Made by a program: the position numbers and the translations under genes. From NCBI GenBank assembly GCA_947372005.1, contig CANBRV010000057.1:1-10838 (forward strand): DNA of 10,838 nt, read 5' to 3'. Shown in pieces: positions 1 to 6,994 of the stretch. This DNA comes from Comamonadaceae bacterium (lineage in GTDB: Bacteria > Pseudomonadota > Gammaproteobacteria > Burkholderiales > Burkholderiaceae_C). Within the stretch, counting starts at the first letter, position 1, and every line of letters starts with the position of its first letter. Under the pieces are notes generated by a model. That model saw nothing but the letters and a program-made list of their open reading frames with translations. It had not been told where the DNA came from and made no database searches.

Positions 1-315
1 AATGCTTTGAACGCGATGAAGGCAGGAGCAGAAACGGATGATCCGCTACAAAGCTGCAAATCATGGCTCGATCAAATTCCAAATGATGTCGTCGCTGAGA
101 TCCATGTGGCTGGACATAACGCTATGGATGACATCGTGATTGACGATCATTCTTGCGCGGTCAACGAACCTGTGTGGAAGCTCTATCGTCATGCCTTGCA
201 GCGATTTGGACAAGCTCAAACTCTAGTTGAGTGGGATACAAATGTGCCGCCACTTGATGTATTGATCCTGCAACTTCGCATTGCCCAAACACACGCAGCG
301 GAGGCGCTGGCATGA
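1..315 (+). CDS. bufB: DUF692/MNIO-family iron oxidase, C-terminal part (BufB-like), 5' partial
   Basis: The reading frame is open from base 1 and ends with TGA at 313-315, so only about the last 104 residues are present. The fragment shows the family's C-terminal signature: EIHVAGH (codons about 97-117), an ID-D-H segment (codons about 139-150), then VWKLY and a TLVEWD-NVP stretch. In the DUF692 (MNIO, multinuclear non-heme iron oxidase) family these His, Asp and Glu positions belong to the metal-binding TIM barrel, which modifies cysteines of a small precursor peptide. The stop overlaps the next start (ATGA, 312-315). The order MNIO, DUF2063, DoxX matches bufferin/Hvf operons, in which the modified peptide buffers copper or other metals. 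The precursor gene and the first two thirds of this enzyme lie outside the window. The family call is firm; BufB rather than another MNIO paralogue is inferred from the neighbours. Confidence 0.88.
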   Translation, partial: NALNAMKAGAETDDPLQSCKSWLDQIPNDVVAEIHVAGHNAMDDIVIDDHSCAVNEPVWKLYRHALQRFGQAQTLVEWDTNVPPLDVLILQLRIAQTHAAEALA

Positions 316-890
316 GCCATCAAAAACTCCTTGCGCAGCAAGAAATTCTGCTTGATGGGCTATTCGATTCGTGGCCTGCTGTGCAGGCCAACGCGGATTT
401 GGCTTCCCAGCAAGCATGGCCTGAAGCTCAATACCAACGAGGCTTACAGGCTTATCGCTCTAATGCATCGTTACTCGCGCAACGCGTGCTTGGGGCGACA
501 TTTCCTACGGTAAGACGACTCATGGGTGCAGATCAATTCGATGGACTCGCCGCGTATTTTTGGCGAACACATCCGCCAACCAAAGGTGATCTAGCGCAGT
601 GGGGCGAAGGGCTGGAAGCCTTTCTGCGCACGATCCCAGAGCTGATGCTGCACGAGGCGCATTTGCCAGATGTAGGCGCGCTCGAATGGGCGCTGCATGC
701 AGGGCTAACAGCAGCAGATTCTGAGCCAACGGACCTCTTGCCACTTGCTTTGATTGAGAGTGAATTTCCTATCGTTGATTTAGTGAACGGTAAGAATTTC
801 GAGGACTTAGAGAGCATACAACCGCAACGCGCTTTGGTCTATCGCCAAGGTTTTAAAACAAACTGCATTTCAATTACAAAGGACGCATAA
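312..890 (+). CDS. bufC: DUF2063 MNIO partner protein (BufC/HvfC-like), apparently C-terminally shortened
   Basis: The 192-residue protein matches DUF2063 (HvfC/BufC N-terminal domain). It has a helical N-terminus with YQRGLQAYRSNA (about 41-52), then VLGATFPTVRRLMG and a YFWRTHPPTKGDL-W segment (about 82-97). A second domain begins with the LPDVGALEWALH stretch (about 118-129). In this family the partner binds the MNIO enzyme and presents the precursor peptide for modification. It starts at an ATG overlapping the upstream stop by 4 bp, so translation is coupled. The protein ends about 13 residues after a family-like RALVYRQGF segment. Relatives, as I recall them, continue for about 50-60 more residues and reach roughly 250 aa. 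I therefore suspect loss of the C-terminal tail, but this is a comparison from memory. No remnant of the missing part is visible, because doxX begins 2 bp after the stop. Confidence 0.82.
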   Translation: MSHQKLLAQQEILLDGLFDSWPAVQANADLASQQAWPEAQYQRGLQAYRSNASLLAQRVLGATFPTVRRLMGADQFDGLAAYFWRTHPPTKGDLAQWGEGLEAFLRTIPELMLHEAHLPDVGALEWALHAGLTAADSEPTDLLPLALIESEFPIVDLVNGKNFEDLESIQPQRALVYRQGFKTNCISITKDA

Positions 891-892
891 CT

Positions 893-1324
893 ATGAACAA
901 CCTTATTCAATGGTGGGACAAACTGGTTATCAGCTTAGAAGCTTTAAAAAATCCTGCACAACTGGCGGCCCGTCTCTATGTTGGCTCGGCATTTTTTATG
1001 GCAGGCCTCACCAAAATCAGAGATTGGGACACCACGCTCGCGCTTTTTGGTGACGAGTATCACGTGCCATTTTTATCACCCACGGTCGCTGCCATCATGG
1101 GTACGGGCGGCGAGCTGGTACTGCCAGTGCTACTCGTGTTTGGCCTCTTCGGTCGCTTTGCGGCACTGGGCTTGTTTGTGATGAACATCGTCGCTGTGAT
1201 TTCTCTATCGGAAATCGCGCCCGCTGCCTTCCAGCAACACCAATTTTGGGGCTCGCTCTTGGCAGGACTTGCGATTTGGGGCGTGGGGCAGTGGAGTGTG
1301 GACTACCTGCGCTCAAAGCACTAA
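893..1324 (+). CDS. DoxX-family inner-membrane protein (HvfX-like)
   Basis: This is a 143-residue integral membrane protein of the DoxX family. Hydrophobic segments lie at about 25-41, 64-83, 86-105 and 117-135. The family-typical GLTKIRDW follows the first segment, and GTGGELVLPVLL and a GLFGRFAALGLF stretch come later. DoxX-like proteins often close bufferin/Hvf operons, where a role in quinone-linked redox or membrane support has been proposed; the exact function is unsettled. The ATG at 893 is 2 bp after the bufC stop and has an AAAGGA Shine-Dalgarno at 878-883, spacing 9. The stop at 1322-1324 lies inside the 3' end of the convergent transketolase gene, giving a 12-bp tail-to-tail overlap, so no free spacer remains for a terminator. 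A hairpin at 1336-1370 could serve instead. Confidence 0.88.
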   Translation: MNNLIQWWDKLVISLEALKNPAQLAARLYVGSAFFMAGLTKIRDWDTTLALFGDEYHVPFLSPTVAAIMGTGGELVLPVLLVFGLFGRFAALGLFVMNIVAVISLSEIAPAAFQQHQFWGSLLAGLAIWGVGQWSVDYLRSKH

Positions 1325-3337
1325 GCATTCTTTGGCTTTGGCTGCCACGGCTTTGGCCGTGATGCCAAAGTGCACATATAAATCTTTTGCTGCGCCAGAT
1401 AGCCCAAAGCCTGTCATGCCAATAAACGCACCTTGATCGCCGATGTACTTTTCCCAGCCTTGCACCACGGCGGCTTCCACGGCAACGCGTTTGCATCCCT
1501 TACCTAGCGTGGCCTGGCGATAAGCGGCATCTTGCGCATCAAACAACTCGAAGCAGGGGATGGAGACCACTGTGGTGGCAACACCCTCGCTCTCCAATAT
1601 CTTTTGAGCCTCTAGCGCAATCGCAACTTCCGAACCCGTAGCAAGCAGCGTGACACGCCGTTCGCCTAGTGTTGTATCTGAAATCACATAGCCGCCGCGA
1701 GCACTGTCATTCTCGCGAAGGCGGGAATCCACCACGCGCACACGAGGCAAAACCTGCCGCGCAAAAATCAGCGACACAGGCCCTGACTTGTGTTTGAGCG
1801 CAATGTCCCAGCACTCCACTGCTTCCACCGCATCTGCAGGGCGCAGCACTAGCATATTGGGCATGGCGCGAAGGGACGCCAAAATTTCTACAGGCTGATG
1901 CGTGGGTCCATTAGTACCAATGCCAATCGAGTCATGACTAAACACAAACTTCACAGGCAAGCCCATCAATGCGGCGTTGCGCATCGCAGGGCGTAGGTAG
2001 TCAGAGAACACAAGGTAAGTCACGGCAACAGGAAGTACGCCGCCATGCGCCGCCATGCCGTTGCATAGTGAGCCCATCACGTGCTCCCGCACGCCGCAGT
2101 GGACATAGCTTCCTGCCGCGTCAAGCTTGGTAAACGCGATTTGTCCGCGCTTGTGGTCGGTGGGCGCTTCCAAATCGGCGCAGGCAATCATGCGCTCGGG
2201 GAGAATCTTAGTGAGCGCATGGCTAATCGCAGCTGATAAATTGATGCCGCCCATTCCACCACTAGCTGCGGCACTCTGCGCGAGCTCTGCCTTCATCTGC
2301 TGCATCACGTCATTCATGTTTGCGGGCAAATCGCCGCGCAAAGTGCGTTCGAACTCAGTGCGCTCAGGCGTGGGAAGATGTTTGACTCGGGCATTCCAAT
2401 CTTCTCGTGCCTCGCAGCCTGCGCGGCTAGTGGCTCGCCAAGCATTCAAAATATCAGCTGGCACAACAAACGGTTTGTCGAATCGGTGCTCAGGATCAAA
2501 CATCGCTTGCATTTGTGCACGATCTTCGGGGAAGAGTTTGCCGCTATGCCCGCCGCGCTGCCCTTGTAGCCTTGCCACGCCTTTGGCAATGGTAGTTTTG
2601 CAGGCAATCATCGAAGGACGGGCATCTAGCTTTGCCAGTGCAATGGCATTCGATACCGCATCAATGCTGTGACCGTCAACTTCCAGCACGTGCCAGTTAG
2701 CCACTAGGAAACGCTTGACCACATCTTCGCTAATGGCTAAATGCGTGGAACCGTCGTCTTGGATGGCGTTGTCGTCCCAAAGCAAAATGAGATGACCTAA
2801 GCCCAAGTGGCCTGCCAGAGAAATCATCTCTTGTCCCACGCCTTCTTGCAAGCAACCATCGCCCACAAAAGCATAGGTGTAGTGATTGACCAAATCCGCC
2901 CCAAACTTGGCTCTTAATCTAGCCTCTGCTATTGCCATGCCTAATGCATTGGCAATGCCTTGCCCGAGTTGCCCAGTGGTGACTTCAATGCCCGCAGCAG
3001 GGTCAATTTCTGGATGCCCTGCACAGTGCGAACCCAATACTCGAAAGGCTTTGAGTTGATCAAGGCTCATTTTTTCATAGCCACTCAAGTGCAACAAAGC
3101 ATACAGCAGCATCGAGCCGTGACCGTTAGACAGCACCACGCGATCGCGGTCAAACCACGTTGGGTTTGACGGATCGTGTTTGAGATGCTGCACGTAGAGC
3201 GCCGTTGCAATTTCCGCCATGCCCAGCGGCACACCTTGGTGGCCTTCGCCTGCCGCAAGGATGGCATCCACCGCTAAAAAGCGAATGGCGTGAGCGAGTG
3301 GTTGCAGAAGATGGGGTTGCAAAGCGTGTGCGCTCAT
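1313..3337 (-). CDS. tkt: Transketolase, full length
   Basis: This 674-residue protein has the usual transketolase length and three-domain order. Transketolase moves a two-carbon ketol unit between sugars using thiamine diphosphate and Mg or Ca in the cytoplasm. Visible motifs are substrate His33 in EGHQG, NGHGSMLLYALL (71-82), GHPE (107-110), TTGQLGQG (120-127), the TPP motif GDG 159-161 through DDN 188-190, catalytic Glu418 in GVREH, FSHDS-IGIG (466-474) and GPTHQPVE (477-484). Two oddities stand out. The loop after KTTI is shortened to a GQRGGHSGKLF form (His264) instead of the common SHGAPLG type. Residues about 534-546 are encoded by a REP-like palindrome. The gene begins 2 bp after the stop of the split C subunit and has no clear Shine-Dalgarno, so it probably depends on coupling. 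It is the operon's last gene and overlaps doxX tail to tail by 12 bp. It may be an accessory rather than the housekeeping enzyme. Confidence 0.93.
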   Translation of the reverse strand: MSAHALQPHLLQPLAHAIRFLAVDAILAAGEGHQGVPLGMAEIATALYVQHLKHDPSNPTWFDRDRVVLSNGHGSMLLYALLHLSGYEKMSLDQLKAFRVLGSHCAGHPEIDPAAGIEVTTGQLGQGIANALGMAIAEARLRAKFGADLVNHYTYAFVGDGCLQEGVGQEMISLAGHLGLGHLILLWDDNAIQDDGSTHLAISEDVVKRFLVANWHVLEVDGHSIDAVSNAIALAKLDARPSMIACKTTIAKGVARLQGQRGGHSGKLFPEDRAQMQAMFDPEHRFDKPFVVPADILNAWRATSRAGCEAREDWNARVKHLPTPERTEFERTLRGDLPANMNDVMQQMKAELAQSAAASGGMGGINLSAAISHALTKILPERMIACADLEAPTDHKRGQIAFTKLDAAGSYVHCGVREHVMGSLCNGMAAHGGVLPVAVTYLVFSDYLRPAMRNAALMGLPVKFVFSHDSIGIGTNGPTHQPVEILASLRAMPNMLVLRPADAVEAVECWDIALKHKSGPVSLIFARQVLPRVRVVDSRLRENDSARGGYVISDTTLGERRVTLLATGSEVAIALEAQKILESEGVATTVVSIPCFELFDAQDAAYRQATLGKGCKRVAVEAAVVQGWEKYIGDQGAFIGMTGFGLSGAAKDLYVHFGITAKAVAAKAKECLVL
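1336..1370 (+). terminator. Interrupted hairpin just past doxX, possible terminator or mRNA end
   Basis: CTTTGGC (1336-1342) pairs with GCCAAAG (1364-1370), and CACGGC (1346-1351) pairs with GCCGTG (1356-1361) around a TTTG loop. This gives 7 and 6 perfect pairs with a 3/2 internal loop. It starts 12 bases past the doxX stop and lies within the 3' end of the convergent tkt gene. The downstream stretch is AT-rich (a CTTTT run at about 1384-1388) but is no clean U-tract, so intrinsic termination is only possible. On the other strand it encodes the Lys/Ala-rich tail of the transketolase, so coding constraint may explain part of the symmetry. Confidence 0.4.
1705..1732. repeat. REP-like palindromic element inside tkt
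   Basis: The + strand has TGTC, then ATTCTCGC (1709-1716), GAAG, GCGGGAAT (1721-1728), then CCAC. The arms pair at 7 of 8 positions. The pattern matches the widespread small intergenic repeats built on ATTCCCGC-N4-GCGGGAAT (dRS3/REP-like), including the usual TGTC flank and a trailing CCA. Here it lies in the transketolase coding strand and is translated in frame as D-S-R-L-R-E-N-D, in the linker between the pyrimidine and C-terminal domains. No second copy was seen in the window. Identity to the repeat class is from memory; the palindrome itself is directly visible. Confidence 0.75.
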
Positions 3338-3339
3338 CT

Positions 3340-4341
3340 TTATTTGCCAAGCCAGTTTTTGACCTGCGCGGTGATGCGCTCGGTTGAAATGCCATAGCGG
3401 TCGTGCAGCGTCGGCAATGCACCCGCATCTAAAAACTGATCGGGCAGTGCGATTTGCTGAAGAGCAGGCATGACGCGAGCTTTAATCAGCGCAAGTGCGA
3501 CAGCTTCACCCAGACCGCCAATCGTGGTGTGGTTTTCTGCCACCACTACCAAACGTCCTTCTTTGCGGCACTCAGCAACGATGGTTTCCACGTCAAGTGG
3601 TTTGATGGTTGGCACATGCAGCACCGCCACGTCCACATTGTATTTTTGTAGCTCAGTCGCGGCTTCCAACGCACGCATGGTGAGCAAGCCCGTGGAAATA
3701 AAAAGCACATCGCGTCCACCGCGCAAGAGCTTGGCTTTGCCTAGCTCAAACGTGTAGTTGTACTCGTCCAGCACACGTGGCACTTGACCGCGGAGTAACC
3801 GCATGTACACAGGACCGTTATGCGCAATCATCGCGGGCGTCATTTGTTCAATGTCCACCGCATCGCAAGGATCAAGCACCGTCATGTTCGGGATCGCACG
3901 CATCAGCGCCACATCCTCAGCGGCCTGATGGCTAGGGCCGTAGCCGCTGGTGAGACCTGGCAAAGCGCAGACTAATTTGACATTCAAATTCTCTTCAGCA
4001 ATCACTTGATGAATAAAGTCATACGCGCGGCGCGTGGCAAACACGGCGTAGGTGGTGGCAATGGGAACGAGTCCTTCTTTGGCCATGCCGCCTGCTGCTG
4101 CCATCAAGAGTTGCTCGGCCATACCCATCTGGTAAAAGCGCTCGGGGTAGGCTTCTTTAAAGAGGTGCAAATCGGTGTACTTCGCCAAGTCGGCTGTCAT
4201 GCCCACAATACGCGTGTTCTCGCGAGCCAAGTCCACTAAGGCTTTGCCAAAGGGTGCTGCTGTCGTGCGCTGTCCCTCAGACGCAATCGAAGCAATCATG
4301 GCGGACGTTGTGAGGCGTTTTTTGGGTGTTGCAGTGCTCAT
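3340..4341 (-). CDS. Split transketolase, C-terminal subunit (pyrimidine-binding and C-terminal domains)
   Basis: The 333-residue protein matches the second half of transketolase as found in two-subunit enzymes. Catalytic Glu76 lies in MGMAEQ and should activate the TPP aminopyrimidine. The segment GLTSGYGPSHQAAED is the counterpart of the GxxGPTHQPVE region, followed by RAIPNMTVLDPCDA. A Rossmann-like C-terminal domain ends with VVVAENHTTIGGLGEA. It would pair with the upstream N-terminal subunit to form the active site at their interface. The ATG at 4341 overlaps the partner's stop by 4 bp and has an AGGAG Shine-Dalgarno at 4349-4353, spacing 7, inside the partner gene, favouring equal synthesis. 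The full-length tkt follows after 2 bp. The acceptor and donor sugars cannot be read from the sequence. DXP synthase and pyruvate dehydrogenase E1-beta share this fold, but the split-transketolase context is the better fit. Confidence 0.9.
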   Translation of the reverse strand: MSTATPKKRLTTSAMIASIASEGQRTTAAPFGKALVDLARENTRIVGMTADLAKYTDLHLFKEAYPERFYQMGMAEQLLMAAAGGMAKEGLVPIATTYAVFATRRAYDFIHQVIAEENLNVKLVCALPGLTSGYGPSHQAAEDVALMRAIPNMTVLDPCDAVDIEQMTPAMIAHNGPVYMRLLRGQVPRVLDEYNYTFELGKAKLLRGGRDVLFISTGLLTMRALEAATELQKYNVDVAVLHVPTIKPLDVETIVAECRKEGRLVVVAENHTTIGGLGEAVALALIKARVMPALQQIALPDQFLDAGALPTLHDRYGISTERITAQVKNWLGK

Positions 4342-5177
4342 GCTTGTTCTCCTGCAAACTGCGCATCAAGGGTAGCGATGGCTTGCTGCCATTCAGGTGC
4401 ATCCACACGAATGAAATGGTTTTTTTCGCGCGTCTCTAAAAACGGAACGCCCTTGCCCATGAGGGTGTCACATAGCAGTACGCGTGGCTTTTTATCTTTG
4501 AGGTTTCGCGCGGTATCAAAGGCGGCAAGCACAGCGGCAAGGTCGTTACCTGCTACGCGCTGCACGTGCCAGCCAAAAGCCAGCCACTTATCAGCTAATG
4601 GCTCAAAGCCCATGACTTCGTTGGAGTTGCCGTCCGCTTGTTGGTTGTTGATATCGACCATGCAAATGAGGTTGTCGAGTTTGTGATGTGCTGCGCTCAT
4701 GGCCGCTTCCCACGTTGAGCCTTCGTCTAGTTCGCCGTCCGACATTGAGTTATAGACAAAGGCAGGATTGTTCTTTTGCTTGAGCGCCATCGCCATACCC
4801 ACACCAATCGCCAGACCTTGCCCGAGCGAGCCGCCCGAGATTTCCATGCCCGGTGTGTAGGTCGCCATGCCCGACATCGGCAAGCGCGAATCGTCTGAGC
4901 CGTAGCTCTCGAGCTCATCTTCGCCAATCACACCTGCTTCTAATAGCGCGGCGTAATGCGCAATCGCGTAATGCCCGTGAGAGAGCAAGAAGCGGTCGCG
5001 CCCTTCCCATTTAGGGTCGTTCGGTTTTAGCTTGAGTGCATGACCATACGCTACGGCCAGCACATCGGCATAACCCAACGCTTGGCCAATATAGCCTTGG
5101 CCTTGCACCTCGCCCATGCGCAGGGCAAAGCGGCGGATGCGGTAGGCACACGCCTTCAATTTTTGTAAATCAGACAT
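4338..5177 (-). CDS. Split transketolase, N-terminal TPP-binding subunit
   Basis: The 279-residue protein is the TPP-pyrophosphate half of a two-subunit transketolase. The cofactor motif runs from SDG (146-148) to NN (177-178), giving Asp147 and Asn177 at the same 30-residue spacing as in single-chain enzymes. LSHGHYAIAHYAALL (65-79) and GGSLGQGLAIGVGMA (115-129) are further family blocks. The normally conserved GHPGG turn reads GYIGQ here, with Tyr29 where the substrate-contacting His is expected, so substrate use may differ from classic transketolase. It follows the TRAP large permease after 17 bp; its Shine-Dalgarno is modest (AAGAG, spacing 6). It overlaps the C subunit by 4 bp. Known enzymes with this two-chain layout include apulose-4-phosphate and sulfofructose transketolases, but no kinase or isomerase gene of those pathways is present here. 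Confidence 0.9.
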   Translation of the reverse strand: MSDLQKLKACAYRIRRFALRMGEVQGQGYIGQALGYADVLAVAYGHALKLKPNDPKWEGRDRFLLSHGHYAIAHYAALLEAGVIGEDELESYGSDDSRLPMSGMATYTPGMEISGGSLGQGLAIGVGMAMALKQKNNPAFVYNSMSDGELDEGSTWEAAMSAAHHKLDNLICMVDINNQQADGNSNEVMGFEPLADKWLAFGWHVQRVAGNDLAAVLAAFDTARNLKDKKPRVLLCDTLMGKGVPFLETREKNHFIRVDAPEWQQAIATLDAQFAGEQA

Positions 5178-5194
5178 AAAAAACTCTTAATTGC

Positions 5195-6454
5195 TTAGTG
5201 AATGGTCAGCCAAGGAAAGTAGGCATAGCCCACCAAAATGCAAAGTGCCACGGCATAAAAAGGAATGAGTTCGATTACCACGTCACCAATACGAACCTTG
5301 GCAATCGAGCTAGTAATGAACAGCGTTGTCCCAATCGGCGGGTGATAAAGACCAATCGACAAATTGATAATCATCATGATCCCGAGTTGAATCGGATCCA
5401 TTCCGACCGATGCCGCCAATGGCACAAACATCGGGGTCAACAAAAGCACAGCCGCTGGCAAGTCAATAAACATCGCGGTTGCCAGCATGATGAGGTTCAT
5501 GGACAAAATAATCAGCCACGGCTCTTTCAATGTTTCTTGTGCGTATTTGGTGAACTCTGCAGGGATTTGTTCGTAGGTCACGATCCAGCCCACGGTGCTT
5601 GATGCCATGATGATAAGCAGCACCACGCCTGTTGAAATGCCCGCTTCAATAGCGGCGTGCCGCATTTTTTCAATCGTCAAATCGCTGTACACAAAGTACG
5701 ACACCACCAGCGCGTAAAGCGTGGACATGACGCTGACCTCGGTGGGTGTAGCAATGCCAAAGCGCAAAAAGATGATGATGAGCACAGGCATGGCAAGGGC
5801 AGGACCTGCTTGCATCAATTGCACCCAAAACTCGCTCCACACAAAAGGCGTGGTGTCGCGTGGAAAGTTGCGTCTGCGGCCTTGCACGTAGCAAACTAAC
5901 ATGAAGCCTGCGCACATGAGTAAGCCTGGCAAGATACCAGCGACGAAGAGCGCGCCAATCGATGCTCCCGAGACCAAGGCATACACAATCATGGGAATGG
6001 AGGGCGGAATCAGAATATCAATCGTCGCCGCCGCCGCCAAGGTGCCTGCTGCAAAGGGTGCGGGATAGCCGAGCTTTTTAAGCCACGGGATCAGCATCGA
6101 ACCAATGGCAGACGCATCCGCCACGGCCGAGCCCGACACGCCGCCAAAAATGGTGGACGAGAGCACACCCACTTGCGCAGGACCGCCGTGAACGCGGCCA
6201 ATGATCATGGTGAGCAAATTGACAAGACTCGTTCCTAGCTTGCCGCTTACCATGAGTGCGCCCGTGAGCATAAAAAACGGAATCGCAATCAGCGGAAAGC
6301 TTTGCGTTTGAGACAGCATTTGCTCAATCGCCAAGTGCATGGGAACTTTGTCTGCAAACCATAGCGCCGACACGGCTGCCAGCACCAAGGCGTGTGCAAT
6401 GGGAATGGAGAGCAGTGCAAAGACGATAAACAGCCCAATAATCATCGTGGTCAT
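5195..6454 (-). CDS. dctM: TRAP transporter large permease (DctM family)
   Basis: The 419-residue, highly hydrophobic protein is the ion-coupled large membrane subunit of a tripartite (TRAP) transporter. Family blocks include IPFFMLTGALM (about 58-68), FGGVSGSAVADASAIG (103-118), ILIPPSIPMIVYALV-SGASIG (about 147-166) and a C-terminal LSIGLYHPPIGTTLF stretch. I chose the ATG at 6454. It overlaps the DctQ stop by 4 bp and has AGGAG at 6462-6466 with spacing 7. A longer frame from 6496 adds 14 charged residues over the DctQ tail and is less plausible. The protein ends 17 bp before the split transketolase N subunit, placing transport and carbon-skeleton processing in one transcript. The symbol is a family label; C4-dicarboxylates are not implied as substrate. 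Confidence 0.93.
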   Translation of the reverse strand: MTTMIIGLFIVFALLSIPIAHALVLAAVSALWFADKVPMHLAIEQMLSQTQSFPLIAIPFFMLTGALMVSGKLGTSLVNLLTMIIGRVHGGPAQVGVLSSTIFGGVSGSAVADASAIGSMLIPWLKKLGYPAPFAAGTLAAAATIDILIPPSIPMIVYALVSGASIGALFVAGILPGLLMCAGFMLVCYVQGRRRNFPRDTTPFVWSEFWVQLMQAGPALAMPVLIIIFLRFGIATPTEVSVMSTLYALVVSYFVYSDLTIEKMRHAAIEAGISTGVVLLIIMASSTVGWIVTYEQIPAEFTKYAQETLKEPWLIILSMNLIMLATAMFIDLPAAVLLLTPMFVPLAASVGMDPIQLGIMMIINLSIGLYHPPIGTTLFITSSIAKVRIGDVVIELIPFYAVALCILVGYAYFPWLTIH

Positions 6455-6957
6455 GCTGATGCTCCTAGATCGTTCGATGCGGATGCGGCCTGCCATACGC
6501 TAGGCAGTTTGCAAATCGTCATGACAGCCAGCATGGCAAAACCAAACATCAAACACGCCATGCTGTACGAGCCGGGCAATTGCAAAATAGGGGTGTGCTC
6601 GTCAGCGGCAATTTCTACCAAAGGCCACGCCATTACGGCTAACGAGCTGTAGAGCAACGCCACGATGCAAGAGCCCGCCGCGAGCACATAACGCCGAATC
6701 AGCAGTGGCAACTTTTGCGTCAAGATCACCACCGAGATATGCGAGCCGTGCTGCACGGCAATGACCACGCCCGCCATAATCATCCACGGGAAGAGTAGCT
6801 CGGGCAGCTCGGAAGCCCATGCAAGGCTAGTGCCTGCAATGTATCTGAGACCCACGTTGATACTGAGTATCAAAAAGACAATGGTGAGTGTGATGTACAA
6901 AATCCACCTGCACACCCAGCCAATGCCGCGGTCAATGTTTGATAAAAGTGTCAACAT
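6451..6957 (-). CDS. dctQ: TRAP transporter small permease (DctQ family)
   Basis: The 168-residue protein has four hydrophobic segments at about 13-35, 51-70, 88-112 and 130-150. It also has the DctQ-type NVGLRYIAGTSLAWASEL stretch after the first segment. In TRAP systems this subunit pairs with the large permease in the inner membrane and helps dock the substrate-loaded binding protein. It starts 37 bp after the dctP stop; its Shine-Dalgarno is weak (AAAGAG, about 8 bases before the ATG). An almost identical CTAAAAGAG lies a few bases upstream, so the initiation signal is partly duplicated. Its stop overlaps the dctM start by 4 bp. The predicted topology and position between DctP and DctM leave little doubt. 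Confidence 0.92.
   Translation of the reverse strand: MLTLLSNIDRGIGWVCRWILYITLTIVFLILSINVGLRYIAGTSLAWASELPELLFPWMIMAGVVIAVQHGSHISVVILTQKLPLLIRRYVLAAGSCIVALLYSSLAVMAWPLVEIAADEHTPILQLPGSYSMACLMFGFAMLAVMTICKLPSVWQAASASNDLGASA
6462..6466 (-). promoter_or_regulatory. Shine-Dalgarno that sets the dctM start
   Basis: AGGAG on the - strand lies within the 3' end of dctQ, 7 bases before the ATG at 6454. It supports that start over the upstream in-frame ATG at 6496. Confidence 0.75.
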
Positions 6958-6994
6958 GATTTAGTCTCTTTAGGCCTCTTTTAGCTCGCTGCTT

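Noticed and set aside
2127..2672. 181-codon + strand open frame inside tkt
   Set aside because: It lies opposite conserved transketolase motifs, its Ser/Cys/Pro-rich translation resembles no family, and no ribosome site supports it.
6454..6496. Longer dctM start at 6496
   Set aside because: The extra 14 residues are charged and overlap the dctQ tail. The 6454 start has AGGAG at the right spacing and the 4-bp stop/start overlap typical of this operon.
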